Assembly: GCF_037975245.1 (NCBI RefSeq)
Contig: NC_092565.1
Location: 23,869,999 to 23,933,998, forward strand
Origin: Apostichopus japonicus
Taxonomy: Eukaryota; Echinodermata; Holothuroidea; Aspidochirotida; Stichopodidae
Direction of reading: 5' to 3'
DNA: 64,000 nt
Below the pieces are notes generated by a model. The model made no database searches and had not been told where the DNA came from. It saw only the letters and a list, made by a program, of their open reading frames with translations. The position numbers were made by a program, and so were the translations under genes. This document shows positions 1-12,100 of this stretch, piece by piece; within the stretch, counting starts at the first letter, position 1; each line of letters opens with the position of its first letter.

Positions 1-2797
1 AACAGCCTGTGTTTCATATTAAACTTTGGTAATAGTTTTCATGAACAGTGCAAATTGACACATATTGTTGTATATTGTACATTAGACACAGCTCAAAGCC
101 ATCTTTGGATTTTTGTGAGTTTACTCCACAATTGTTTGCAAATCTAGTGACTAAAAAAATAAGATTTTACTTGATTAAACTAAAATACTCTCCTGGGTTA
201 TTTGCCACACAACAATTACTCGCAAGGAATTGACAATTTTTAATGCTGGCGTTTTTCACCAAGTACTACCAAACACAATTAAAAAAGCAAAAAGGGGGTG
301 GGGGAGAATAAAAACTTCACCTTTGAATATGAAATTATGACTTGTCCAGATGATGAAGTTGTTTTACTAGCAGGTGAGGTCTTGTTATGGTAACACATAG
401 TATCTTCACATTTGTAAGGAACTACCCTTACGTATTAGTTTGGATACATTCCATGGATACATTCTCTGAATGCCCTGTATACATACGATTTAAAATACTT
501 CTGGGTTGTAGAAAAGTTGAGTTTATACAACAGTTAGAAAACAATATGATAATCCTGCTTATCTTTTCCTTATACCTTTTGCCTTCTGCAGAAGAAATTT
601 GTGAGAACCTTTCTTATTGTGAATGCGGTGTTGTGGTTTATGGTTGTTCTGGTGTATAAATAGAAATGTAGCGCTTTGGTGTATTGTTAAGTGTTATGAT
701 TAAGTTTACCCCAAGTGGGTGTAACATACTTGTTTACATCTGTGGAAGGTTTCCTGATACTAGAATGACCTTGCTTAAAGAATTAAATTCATAGACTTGA
801 AGAAAAGAACAGAAAAGAATGTGAGAAGTTTCTGGCAAGCACATCTGTTGATGTCTTACACTTCAGTAAAAGTCCAGATTTGAATTGTTAAGTAGAGATA
901 GCTACGGAGTTGAATTACAGTAGTTGTTGGTTATCTATAGTGCTCAGTAGTTTCCCATTCTTTGCTTGTCGTCTCAGTTACACTGTTTCATAGGGTGTAA
1001 TGGTTAAATGTTTGGTGTTATGGTAGTAGCATGTTGTATGGGTTGGTTTGTGGGTTTGATGTAAAGAACTAGTCAGCAGCTGGACAACCTCTACAGCTGT
1101 TTTTGGATGTCCATTAAGAATGTGGCCTGTTCCTTCTTAATGGGTTACTGAAGTGAGATAAAATTTACCTTTGGTTTTTTCACATATTACATTTTTGGAT
1201 GTTCCTAATGAAGAGAAATCCAGAGAGGCAGTTTTGACATAACAGGGTCTCCCAGTAACAATGTCTCTTGTTTGCTCTTTCCATACTTCAGACAATAATT
1301 TAGTTCTGAATTTCATCTCTTATAAAATAATATGGTAACTGTATAAAACAAAAATGCTACACATCTTTGCACTAGTATAGCAAGATGCCAATTTTGAAAA
1401 GCATTTTGCGATACCTGGATAAATTATTCCCACCTGTACTGTGATAGCAACATCAGTGCTCGTTACACAGAATGCCACTGACTCTCCCTAAATAATAACA
1501 TAGAACAAACAAACTCGTGGACAGACATATTAGTTCAAGTGAATTGTTATTTGTATTGAGACCGGATCAGAAATGTCAAATTTAGAAGAATTGAGCATGG
1601 TACTCTTCTAAAACAGAAAAAGATTTTGATTAGCTGTATGGGGAAATTATTCTTTGACAATAACCTCCAACAACACATACACCAATAATAATTGTTGGGT
1701 TTGTGTCTCCTTTTAACGGATATAAAGGATTGAGCAAATGTTACAGGAAGGTTTTTGTCCCCCATGATCGTTCGAATCAGTAATATTCTAAGTTTATGTC
1801 ATATGAGAAAGCTTTTGTCCACAATAATGATTGCATGTTTTACCTATGAACTTTTAACTTGAGCATGAATGAAGTTTTGCTTCCTTGCATGATATTATGT
1901 AGTGTTTGCCTTTTAAATTGCATGTTAGAAAGAATGAAAATCACATAATTTTTGCATGTTTTTTGTTTTGCTTTATTTTTATTTTTTTTTAGAATATTTT
2001 ATCCTTTGATCACTGAGTGGCAGGAATTGTGATTACAGTATGAATGAAGATGAAGCAGCAGCATGTTGAGTTTAACCGCTCGTCTACCTTTGTCCCAGTT
2101 AAATAATATACATTACCATGATAGTTTCTCTTGCATATTCAAAGTATTGAATATTCATAACATTACAAATAGTATACATGATGGACATGAGTTAAAACTC
2201 ATTTGTCTATAAATTCTAGTGATCATCAGAATAAAGTGAAACTTGCAAACAGATTACCGTTTGTCAGCCTGTCTGGTGTTTACAAAGATGAGACGTTGCT
2301 TCTTTTATACTCTAGCAAACTAGAGTAACACAACATGCTGCTGGTAACTCGCTTCTCACTTGCTGGTTTCTGTTGCATATTGAGTTCAAACACAAAAATT
2401 GACAAAACATATTTCTTTTCTGTTCGTAGCTGTTGGAAATGAGTGATATGTAATAGTGAAGAAAATCAAAAATATTTTCAAATTGTGCCACATCTTTTGT
2501 CCAGGCAGCTCTCTGTCATTGGATTGTGTATGATAATACACACTGAAATTGACAATTTTTGTATCTAAAAAGCTTCTTGAATAGGGGATGGGGCTTTAAA
2601 TGGGAGGCGCCTGTTTTACAGGTCTTTAATGTGTGGCATTAGAGCTTATACTAGGGGGAAAAAAACAAAATACTTGAAGCGTCATCCAGAAACTCAATAT
2701 GCAGCTTCCCCTCCCTGTTCCCCCAAAAAAGGAATGACACAAATGGAAGGGAAGTACAGAAGCTGAAAGTGTAATGCCTTCACTTCTTGTATAGCAG
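1..2797. other. Non-coding stretch upstream of the first recognised FGFR exon
   Basis: AT-rich sequence with no recognised gene. The short open frames here are not like any family I know. One open stretch ending at a GTGAGG donor near 375 reads EIMTCPDDEVVLLAG and could be an Ig-type exon, but it lacks a good acceptor. Presumably FGFR intron or 5' region. Confidence 0.5.
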
Positions 2798-2856
2798 GAA
2801 ATGTGGAGGTCAACCTGCTGATTACCACGCTGTCACAGATTGTTGTGGAACTCATC
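2798..2856 (+). CDS. Possible upstream FGFR exon (Ig-domain strand), uncertain
   Basis: After a CAG at 2795-2797 one frame is open and reads NVEVNLLITTLSQIVVELI, which looks like Ig beta strands. A GTAAAA donor at 2857 gives phase 0, which fits the phase-0 start of the exon at 3009. Reading on to a GTAGTG donor at 2876 would add VKCHEN, including a cysteine that would suit the Ig B strand, but that phase (1) does not fit the next exon. Transcript data are needed to decide. It may be a chance open stretch. Confidence 0.3.
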
Positions 2857-3008
2857 GTAAAATGTCATGAAAATGGTAGTGTATCATATTAAATTTTGAT
2901 TACTCCAAACTAACATATTGTTGATCATACCTATTTTCTCCCTACTGTCACTGCTTCCCTTCCCTGACATGCATGCTGTTCTTCCTACCAAAATTATGTA
3001 TGGATTAG

Positions 3009-3146
3009 CAAATTTGGAATGAAAACCCTCGCTTAACCCTACAACAAGTTCTGGATGAGCTGGTTTACAAGGACAGCAGTTTTGAGTATGACTGGAAAAT
3101 GGTAGAGATCATCAGGGACAACCGTACCAGCATGGAGCAAGAAGAG
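3009..3146 (+). CDS. FGFR: FGFR exon: middle of the last Ig domain
   Basis: Starts after TTAG; an in-frame TAG at 3006-3008 overlaps the acceptor, so the exon cannot extend upstream. It ends before GTAAAG, phase 0 to 0, 46 codons. It holds SFEYDWKM, whose tryptophan is a candidate for the Ig core Trp, and an N-glycosylation sequon NRT. The sequence between start and Trp is longer than in vertebrate FGFR Ig3, so exon identity rests mainly on in-frame continuity with the next, clearer Ig exon. Confidence 0.75.
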
Positions 3147-6100
3147 GTAAAGTATTATAACTCCTTATTAATAAGACAACAAAGTGACTTCTCATAGTTC
3201 TGCTTGTTACCAAGACAACAGTGGCTTCCTAAACAGCTGCTTTCAGTAAAATATGAAACAATGACTGCTTTAGACCAGAAAATGACAGTTTTGGTGGGGT
3301 GAAACTTGAACCAATTCTTTGGAGTAAATCTTAGTACTAATTGGAAGCAGAAAGGTTATGTCATCTCATAAGGGGGGGGGGGGTGATGATGATGGCGTGG
3401 GGTGTGGAAGGAATTTGTGCCTGTGATATGTTTAGAATAATTCTACAGGTGCAGACGGATACTTTAAAATGTTTAAGGATATTGTTTGCTGTGGTTATTA
3501 TCAAAGTGAAGTTGTAAGGCTTTTGACTGGGAACCATAAAGGAAGTTACTAGAAGTCATGTGAAATTAAAAATGTGGTTCAATTTACAAAATGGTGTCAA
3601 AATACAAACATAGCGGCTTGTTCTTTCTTTTGGGAATGTGGGTTGGTTGATATAATTTGGTAATATATATGCAGGGAAGTCACTGGTACGTCTTACACTT
3701 CAGGAGCAAACTTAACTGTTCTGCTATAATCAGTATCTTTCTTTTCTCACTTCTCTCCTGCATGGCTTCTTCTAACGATATTTGAAATTGTTCTTAACTT
3801 TTTACCTCATTTCTTCACTTTTTTGCTTCTGCATGCTTTCACTTGATAATACTCAACACTCTCATTGCATACTTTTCTTCGAGCAGATGCTTTCTCGGTG
3901 ATTTTGTTTGATTGTTTACCTTGTTTTATCGGCAAAACTTTTCATGTTTTTTCTCTCTTTTTTCTTCTTTTATAAGTTGTTTCTTCATTGTTTCTATCTC
4001 TATTTTCTTTCACTTTTTCTTATTCGATTTTCTTTCCTTTAAGCTGCTACAAGTTTCTATTAGAAATAATAGGTTCTCATAATTTTTTCATGCTCATTTT
4101 TACCTGCGTTATACTTGTTAAGTCTCTTTACTTTCGATGTGATGTTGATGTAAGATGCTCTCCTTCTTGTACATCAAGTTGGAAAGAGGGCGAATGAATT
4201 GACGGGGGGAATGGATAGAATGACAGGGGTAGCGTGACAGGGGTAGAGTGACTGGGATAGAGTGACAGGGGTAGAATGAAAGGGTTAGAGTGACAGGTGT
4301 AGTATGAATAGGATAGAGTGAAAGTGGGGGGGGGGGAGGGCTAAAACAAGAGATGAAGTTGATCTGATAAATTTTCGGATTCCGTTACTGAAAGTTGATG
4401 GAGTGTGTGCATTCATATTCATGGCTTTTCAAGATAGGCAATTTGCACTTTTAAAAAAGAGCTAATGTAGTATTCATTTCAGGTATAGCACAATATTTGA
4501 GATTTGTAGTTTTGGCTTATCGAGGAAAGTTGGCGAAATGTGGGTTATAATGTTGAAGATGTTTGGGTTCTGTGTATCCGAGAAATACTTTTTTCTTGGG
4601 TTTTTTTTTGGGGGGGGGATGTTGGTGGGGCAATCTGATAGTTTTGAGAAGTAGTTAGCCTGGTGATAATAGATAAGGGAGTTAGGCAACACTTCATATG
4701 TATGTACTTTGGAATTGTTTAAGAAATATTGAACAAGCCATTAGCAATCCTCACATAGCACAGAAAGGGTCAGATGGTCTCTGCAGAAGAACCAAATGTT
4801 TCCTTGATTGGGCTTATTTATCTTTCCCTTTTGGTTGATGGGTAAATATCAAAGTTTTCATAAATTTCTTTCTTTTTTATAACCAATCATTATCTTTCCT
4901 GGGTATCTTTCTTTTAGTTTCTGTTTTTCATCTTTCTATGATGGTGTGAAATTTAGTTTTTTTTGTTAGCCTGCGAGTTTATTCGCAAACATTAGCTCTT
5001 GCAGACCATTTGCTAGCCTCATTTCTGGCAGAATTTGCCTAGATGTAACCATTTTCTTACATGAAAAGTTAATTCTACCATTTCTGACTTAACAGTCTCA
5101 ATGGATTTGCTTGTTATCTCTCAATAGCTTTCATGTTGTTGTTCAAACAATTAATTTATTTTTGAGCCAATGACAGTTGTATGTAGAAATTTTACATTTG
5201 CTCTTTGCTGTTTTGAAAGATTTTTACATTGAATGTTTCCTTGAACAAATTTGACCAAATTTTGTGTTTTTCTGCTTTAATTTATCAAAATTGATTACCC
5301 CCCCCCTCCCCCAAGAAAAAAGGAAAAACTAGATTGATAAAACAATTCTCATAAACTGGCTGCTAGTCAGTATTTTTTTGGTAAATTTAGATAGATAACA
5401 AGGTTGACTAGGGAAATGAGTTGTTGCTAATACTGTACAAATGGTTTTGCTCAACAGGGTAATCGTGAAGATACTAGCATCACCATCAGCAAGCTGAGGT
5501 TGATGAACCTCTCTGTAGAGGATTCCGGCCCTTATGTCTGTCTGGTTGGTACTTCAATGGGGAGTGATGAGCAGATATCCTGGTTAGATGTTCAAAAACT
5601 GCCAGGTAAGATTACAGTTACAAAACGATGTAGTTTATTGACTTGAACATAGGAGAGTGTTTAAATCTACAAAAATATCCATTAAATAACTTGGGAGTCT
5701 AAGATTTGATGTGTACCTATTGGATTGAATTGGATGGGAGAGAGTAGGGGGGGAAGGAAGGATGCATAATGGGTGCAAAGATGCATTCATAGATGGTTGG
5801 GTAGATGGGTAATAGGTGGATGGGTTGATGGTAGGGAGACATTTTACCTCTTACCACAAAACCTTGTGCACTTAGACAATGGAGTTGTCTTTTTCAATTG
5901 TCCAAGCTAGGGATGCACCGGATATCCGGTCCGGCCGGACTATCTGGCCGGATAGTGAGCAATTATCCGGTTCCGGTTCCGGCCGGATATTTTTCAAAAT
6001 CCGGCCGGATCTTTTTCAAAAGCTGGTCGGATCTTTTTCAAAATCTGGCCTGAATTATTCCTTAAAAAGGTGTTGGTATTAACTTAAATCAATGTAAACT

Positions 6101-9100
6101 ATTTCCAAAAATTAATAGAAAACTTCAAAGTAAGGAAAAATTAGGTTTAACATGTTTAATTTAATTTTCTCAATGGTCTGACCCACTGTTTCTAAAGATC
6201 AACCAAAATAATACAAAACTACTGTAATAATATGAAGCTATATACAACAAATACAGTTTGCAGTGAAATCATTTCTTGCAGCCTTCATCAGTTTAATATT
6301 GTGCAGTTAAAATAGACCATTCATATAATTATCAGTCAAAATACTGTTCCATTGAATCTTTACTTTCCCATTATTGTTGGCATTCATGTTTTCTCTGAAT
6401 TGTTATGTGTGAAACAATCTCTTATATGGTTAAATATGTCTGAACTTCATAGGTAGTATTTTTCCAGCAAACAAATTTACATACTGTATCAAGCTTGTCA
6501 ACAATTATATTGTAGTTATTTTATTAAAAAATGTGGATTACACCACTTCAAGTCATATTTAATCTCATAAATGGGGTCTTAATTTCACCTTCTTTATAAT
6601 ATGCATATACCTCACCTAAGATTTGCTCCTTGTTTCATACTTCTACTTCTTATTAATGATTTACTTTTGTGTAATGAAAAAATCCGGTTCCAGCTGGATT
6701 TTATCCGGCCGGATTTCATGTACTATCCGGCAAAATCCGGTTCCGGCCGGATCCAAAAATTTGGATCTGGTGCATCCCTAGTCCAAGCACACTATGCTGA
6801 TGTTTATACAACTGTTTATAAAATATTAACATAGTAAGCCTTAGGTGGTGTGCCATGTTCAAGTATTAGAGATGAAAGGTCATTTAGGGGTTCAATATTA
6901 GAGATGAAAGGTCATTTAGGGGTCAGTGAGGTATGTCATCATTTACAAGTCTACTAATTTGAGGACAATTATAATGGCCAGAACCAAGTAGGAGAAGGTA
7001 GGATATTGTCTCTGCCAACTGACCTTATGTTCATGATTCTCTGACCATATCCAGATGGTACATTTTTATCATTGTTTCTATGGAAACCTTCATACATATA
7101 TCACTTTTAGAGACGCACTTGTTGCATTTTCTCCTCCTTCTTTTAACTCTAGTACCAGTGACGGAGGAAACGTTTCCTACAGTGGTAGTTCCACATCAAG
7201 AACCGTTGCTCAGCCAACTGTCCATCCTGGTGTTGGTGATTGGAATTGGAGGCAGCATCATCCTGATCCTCTGTTGCTGCATCGTTCTCTTACGTCATCA
7301 GAGCAAGACCCATCTTGAACATGGCAGTATTAAGCCCAGCATTAGTAAACCCCTGCTCTCAAGACAGGTAAAATATGCCATTAAATATGATGATCTTAGT
7401 TACAGTGTGTAGATGGTGATGGTGGGACTTTGGTAGGTGGTATATGGTCGTAAATTACCCATCTGTGTTCATGTCAAGGCTGTGAGAAAGAGGGACTTTG
7501 GTAGGTGTGTATATGGTCGTAAATTACCAATCTGCGTTCGTGTCAAGGCTGCGAGAAAGAGGACCATGCCAGTAGGTTGTATGATGGTGGGACTTTGGTA
7601 GGTGTGTATAGGGTCGTAAATTACCCATCTGTGTTCGTGTCAAGGCTGGGAGTAAGAGGGACTTTGGTAAGTGTGTATATGGTCATAAATTACCCATCTG
7701 TGTTTGTCAAGGCTGCGAGAAAGAGGACCAAGCCAGTAGGTTGTATGATGGTGGGACTTTGGTAGGTGTGTATATGGTCGTAAATTACCCATCTGTGTTT
7801 GTGTCAAGGCTGCGAGAAAGAGGACCATGCCAGTAGGTTGTATGATGTGGCACTTTGGTAGGTGTGTATATGATCGTAAATTACCCATCTGTGTTCCTGT
7901 CAAGGCTGGGAGGAAGAGGACCATGCCAGTAGGTTGTATGATGGTGGGACTTTGGTAGGTGTGTATATGGTCGTAAATTACCCATCTGTGTTTGTCAAGG
8001 CTGCGAGAAAGAGGACCGTGCCAGTAGGTTGTATGATGGTGGGACTTTGGTAGGTGTGTATATGGTCGTAAATTACCCATCTGTGTTCGTGTCAAGGCTG
8101 GGAGGAAGAGGGATTTTGGTAGGTGTGTATATGGTCGTACATTACCCATCTGTGTTTGTCAAGGCTGCGAGAAAGAGGACCAAGCCAGTAGGTTGTATGA
8201 TGGTGGGACTTTGGTAGGTGTGTATATGGTCGTAAATTACCCATCTGTGTTCGTGTCAAGGCTGGGAGGAAGAGGGATTTTGGTAGGTGTGTATATGGTC
8301 GTACATTACCCATCTGTGTTCATGTCAAGGCTGGGAGTAAGAGATCTTTGGTAGGTGTGTATATGGTCGTAAATAACCCATCTGTGTTCGTGTCAAGGCT
8401 GCAAGAAAGAGTGTCATGCCAGCTATGTATGATGTGGCACTTTGGTAGGTGTGTATATGGTCGTAAATTACCCATCTGTGTATGTGTCAAGGCTGTGAGT
8501 AAGAGGGACTTTGGTAGGTGTGTATATGGTCGTAAATTACCCATCTGTGTTCGTGTCAAGGCTGCAAGAAAGAGTATCATGCCAGTAAGTTGTATGATGT
8601 GGCACTTTGGTAGGTGTGTATATGGTCATAAATTACCCATCTGTGTTCGTGTCAAGGCTGGGAGAAAGTGAGAGTATATTGATGTGAGAGAAGTGTTGCA
8701 TGGAATTTAAGTGCATTCTTTTTCTGCATTCCAAATTTGTTCTCATTAGGTAACTCGCATTCCATTATAGTCTAGGAATAAACTACTGTGTGCATTTTAA
8801 TTGTACATGGACTAACTTAATTGATTCAACAGAAGCTTTTGACCCAAATTCTGGAGGCCTGCAGGCAATCTCCAACAACATGAATTAGAGTAATGACAAA
8901 AATGACTTCGAAGATCAAATTAGGATTTATTGATTCAACAGCTAACGCAAGTACTGTTTTTGAAGCTAAGCTGCTAAGCCTCTTTCTCAGAAACCTGTGG
9001 ACTGGATTTTTGTATTTTTCTTCAAACTCTCCTGCCTTAAACAGTTAATTATTGAGGATGAACCTGTGGACTGGATTTCTGTGTTTATCTTCAACCCCCC

Positions 9101-12100
9101 CCTCCACCCCCTGGCTTTAACAGTCAATTCATTGAGGATGAGTATTTGCTTTCATATCTAAACCTACATGTCAGTCTGTCTAGGCATGTTGAATTTAAAC
9201 AATACAAGGCCCATTGCTCTGGTCATAAAGAAGGTTTGTCAAGCCTTTAAACAATACAAGGCCCATTGCTCTGGTCAAAAAGAAGGTTTGTCAAGACTTG
9301 CACTGACAGAGAAAAGGAAAAGTCTTCTTCCAATTTCCCTCAGTTAGGTTTATCTTTTTAATATTTTGTTGTTATTTTGTGTACAGATTTCTCTTGACTC
9401 TGGTAAATCATCTGCTCCATTCCTCTGTCGAGGACGGTTATCATCTTCTCTGACAGTGGTCTCCACATTTGAGATTCCTCTTGATGTAGAATGGGAATTT
9501 CCAAGTGACAGGTAAAATCTTTCTTTCCATCTATAGTCTTTCATCACCAAATCGTTTTACTATGTATTTTAAAGTTCACTGTAATGGTTTGAATCTTTCT
9601 GCTAGACAGCGTCAGTATCTCATTTTATGGATTTTACCAATATTTTTTATATCAGAATGGCTTCTTAATGCAGCTATGCTTGGTTGAGTCAACCATCAAA
9701 CACCATTTCAGTATGGTGAACATGTAACTTCATACTAAACTTTTCTTTTTTGTTGCTATTCTTTATCAGGTTGAGTCTTGGTAAAACACTTGGTGAAGGT
9801 GCCTTTGGTAAAGTGGTAATGGGTGAAGCAGTCGGTATTCTAGGCAAGGAAACCACTACTCAAGTCGCTGTCAAAATGTTGAAACGTAAGTTGGTCGAGT
9901 TTATAGCCAAAATAAAAGCACTGTTAGGATGATAACGGGAGGGCAGGTTCCAGACTACCGTAGACAGCGGTCGATGGCTTAAGTAGGAAATTTGTATGCT
10001 GCTCATCCTTGTGTTTTGTATTCCTGGCCTCCCTTGCCCAGAATCTTGTAGCCTCCTCGGTTTACTTACTTCCAAGATGGATTAAAATGACAGAGTTAGC
10101 TTCACATTTATGCTTGTACAGTGATTGAAGTCAAGAGTGTCATTTAGACTACTAGAATATATTTAGACATGATTACTACTCTAAAGCTTTCGGTTTTCCT
10201 GGAGTATGTCGAAACTAGACCTCGGCCCTAAAGTCATGTCCTTGACGTATCGTATGGGGTAGTGCGTAGTCTTTGAAGGAACTTGGATCACAATCAATGG
10301 ATTGCTGTTATCATATTCCTACAGCCAATGCAACTGACAGAGAACTGGCGGATCTGTTATCTGAAATGGATATGATGAAACTGATTGGCAAACATGTCAA
10401 CATCATTAATCTTCTGGGCTGTGTAACTCAGGAAGGTAAGTAACGCTTTCAATTATTCCATCAACTTTGTACTACTCTCTATTGAGAATAGCTGTGTGCA
10501 CATATATTCTCTGCCTGTACTCTGTTGTATAGGCACATGTAGTAGCATGATTGCTGTCAAGTTTGGATTTGTAGACCTCAAGGGTTTGGCAAACATCCCT
10601 TATCAACGTAAAAACCTGTTAGTTTTTAGCTCTGTCACAAATGCGTGGGCACAAAGAAAGTTGATTTTTTTTTGTATATTAAATAAATGTGTGTGTCGCA
10701 ACCTTAGCTGATGACCTACATCATCTCTCTGATAGGTTTACATGCCGGGTTTATTTTACATAAGATGCTAGGTGAATATTATGTTCTTGTACAGGTGATT
10801 ATACACAGGAGCAGCTCAGTTGCGAAAGAAAAGAAAGAGCTCTCTAACAAATACACTATCTTCTTCGAGTGGAAAAGAGATTTGGTCTGACAGGAATGCA
10901 CAACGATTTTGGTAGTTTTTGGAAAAAATGAAACCAGTTTCTCCAAGCTTGCCATGCCCCCTTCTGATACACCACCAGATACCATACACCACCAGACACC
11001 ATACACCACCAGACACCATACACCACCATACACCATCATAAACAAGTTTTTGTGCAGGTTGTAAATTAGCATGACTTTGTGTTCATCATCAGGTCCATAT
11101 GTAATCGTAGAGTTTGCAATGCATGGTAACTTGAGAGACTTCCTGAGGCAAAGGAGACCACCAGATTCGACCGAGGGGAAGCACGTGCTTATTCCGGGTT
11201 CAGAACCATTGGTAAACAAGGACCTCATCTCATTTGCATATCAAGTAGCAAGAGGAATGGATTTCCTTGCATCTAAGAAGGTAAGATCCGTCCGTGTATA
11301 AAAATACAAAGAGTTTTCCAAAAAAAAACAAGCTTAACATTCGATGAGAGTACCAATATAAGTTTAAATTCACAGAGCGTAACAATTGTAACTATCGATC
11401 CAGACAAGAAAAATAATAATTGTCATAAATAGACATTACTTCAGTCACTCGATGTCAAGAGGGATGTGAGTGGAACAAGTCTTTCTCATAGAACTCAGAA
11501 ATGACTGGTAATGACTCAGGCTCATTCCATCTTAACTCGAGGGACTCATTCTCATTGCAACCGTGACTGCATTTGTCACGGCCTGGAAAGAACGAATGGT
11601 ATTGATAATATATCAGGGTCTAATTAATTGTAATGTCTACATTTGTTGATTTCATCTATTCTCTACAGTGCATTCATCGAGATCTCGCTGCACGTAACGT
11701 TCTGGTAGCAGAAGACTTCATCATGAAGATCGCAGACTTTGGCCTAGCTAGAGATGTCCACTACATCGACTTTTATAGGAAAACAACTGATGTAAGTCTA
11801 CAGGAAACAGAGAGAAAGACAAATGTTGAACAATATCTATATAGTTTTGATTGTTGTTGAAAAGAGTGAAACTTTAGAATGTTATTGTCAAGAAATGATG
11901 TATAGGTTGGAAGATATTGGAATCGGAATGTTCATAACCTGTACTTTATACAAATAACCACATTTTCTAATATGATATGACTTTTGCAAGCTAGGTTTTC
12001 AAAACACCACAAGATAAAGTCAACGACATAGAGTAAACGGCATAACTCAAACTGTAGAGAAAAGTTATGGTTTACAGCATGTCTTGCTTGTGGTTCATTA

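Larger units (their letters stand above)
9886..11092 (+). other. FGFR introns flanking the alpha-C exon
   Basis: Two introns, 9886-10324 and 10436-11092. Apart from the CACCA-rich repeat at 10973-11036 nothing was recognised. Confidence 0.6.

Noticed and set aside
308-374. Possible Ig-type exon (EIMTCPDDEVVLLAG) before a GTGAGG donor
   Set aside because: No convincing acceptor or pyrimidine tract, and no clear match to an FGFR Ig domain.
387-659. 90-codon frame in the upstream region
   Set aside because: No recognisable domain, ordinary length for chance in AT-rich DNA, and no supporting splice context.
7577-8671. Open frames of 60-170 codons on both strands
   Set aside because: Peptides are repeats of the minisatellite unit in the FGFR intron.
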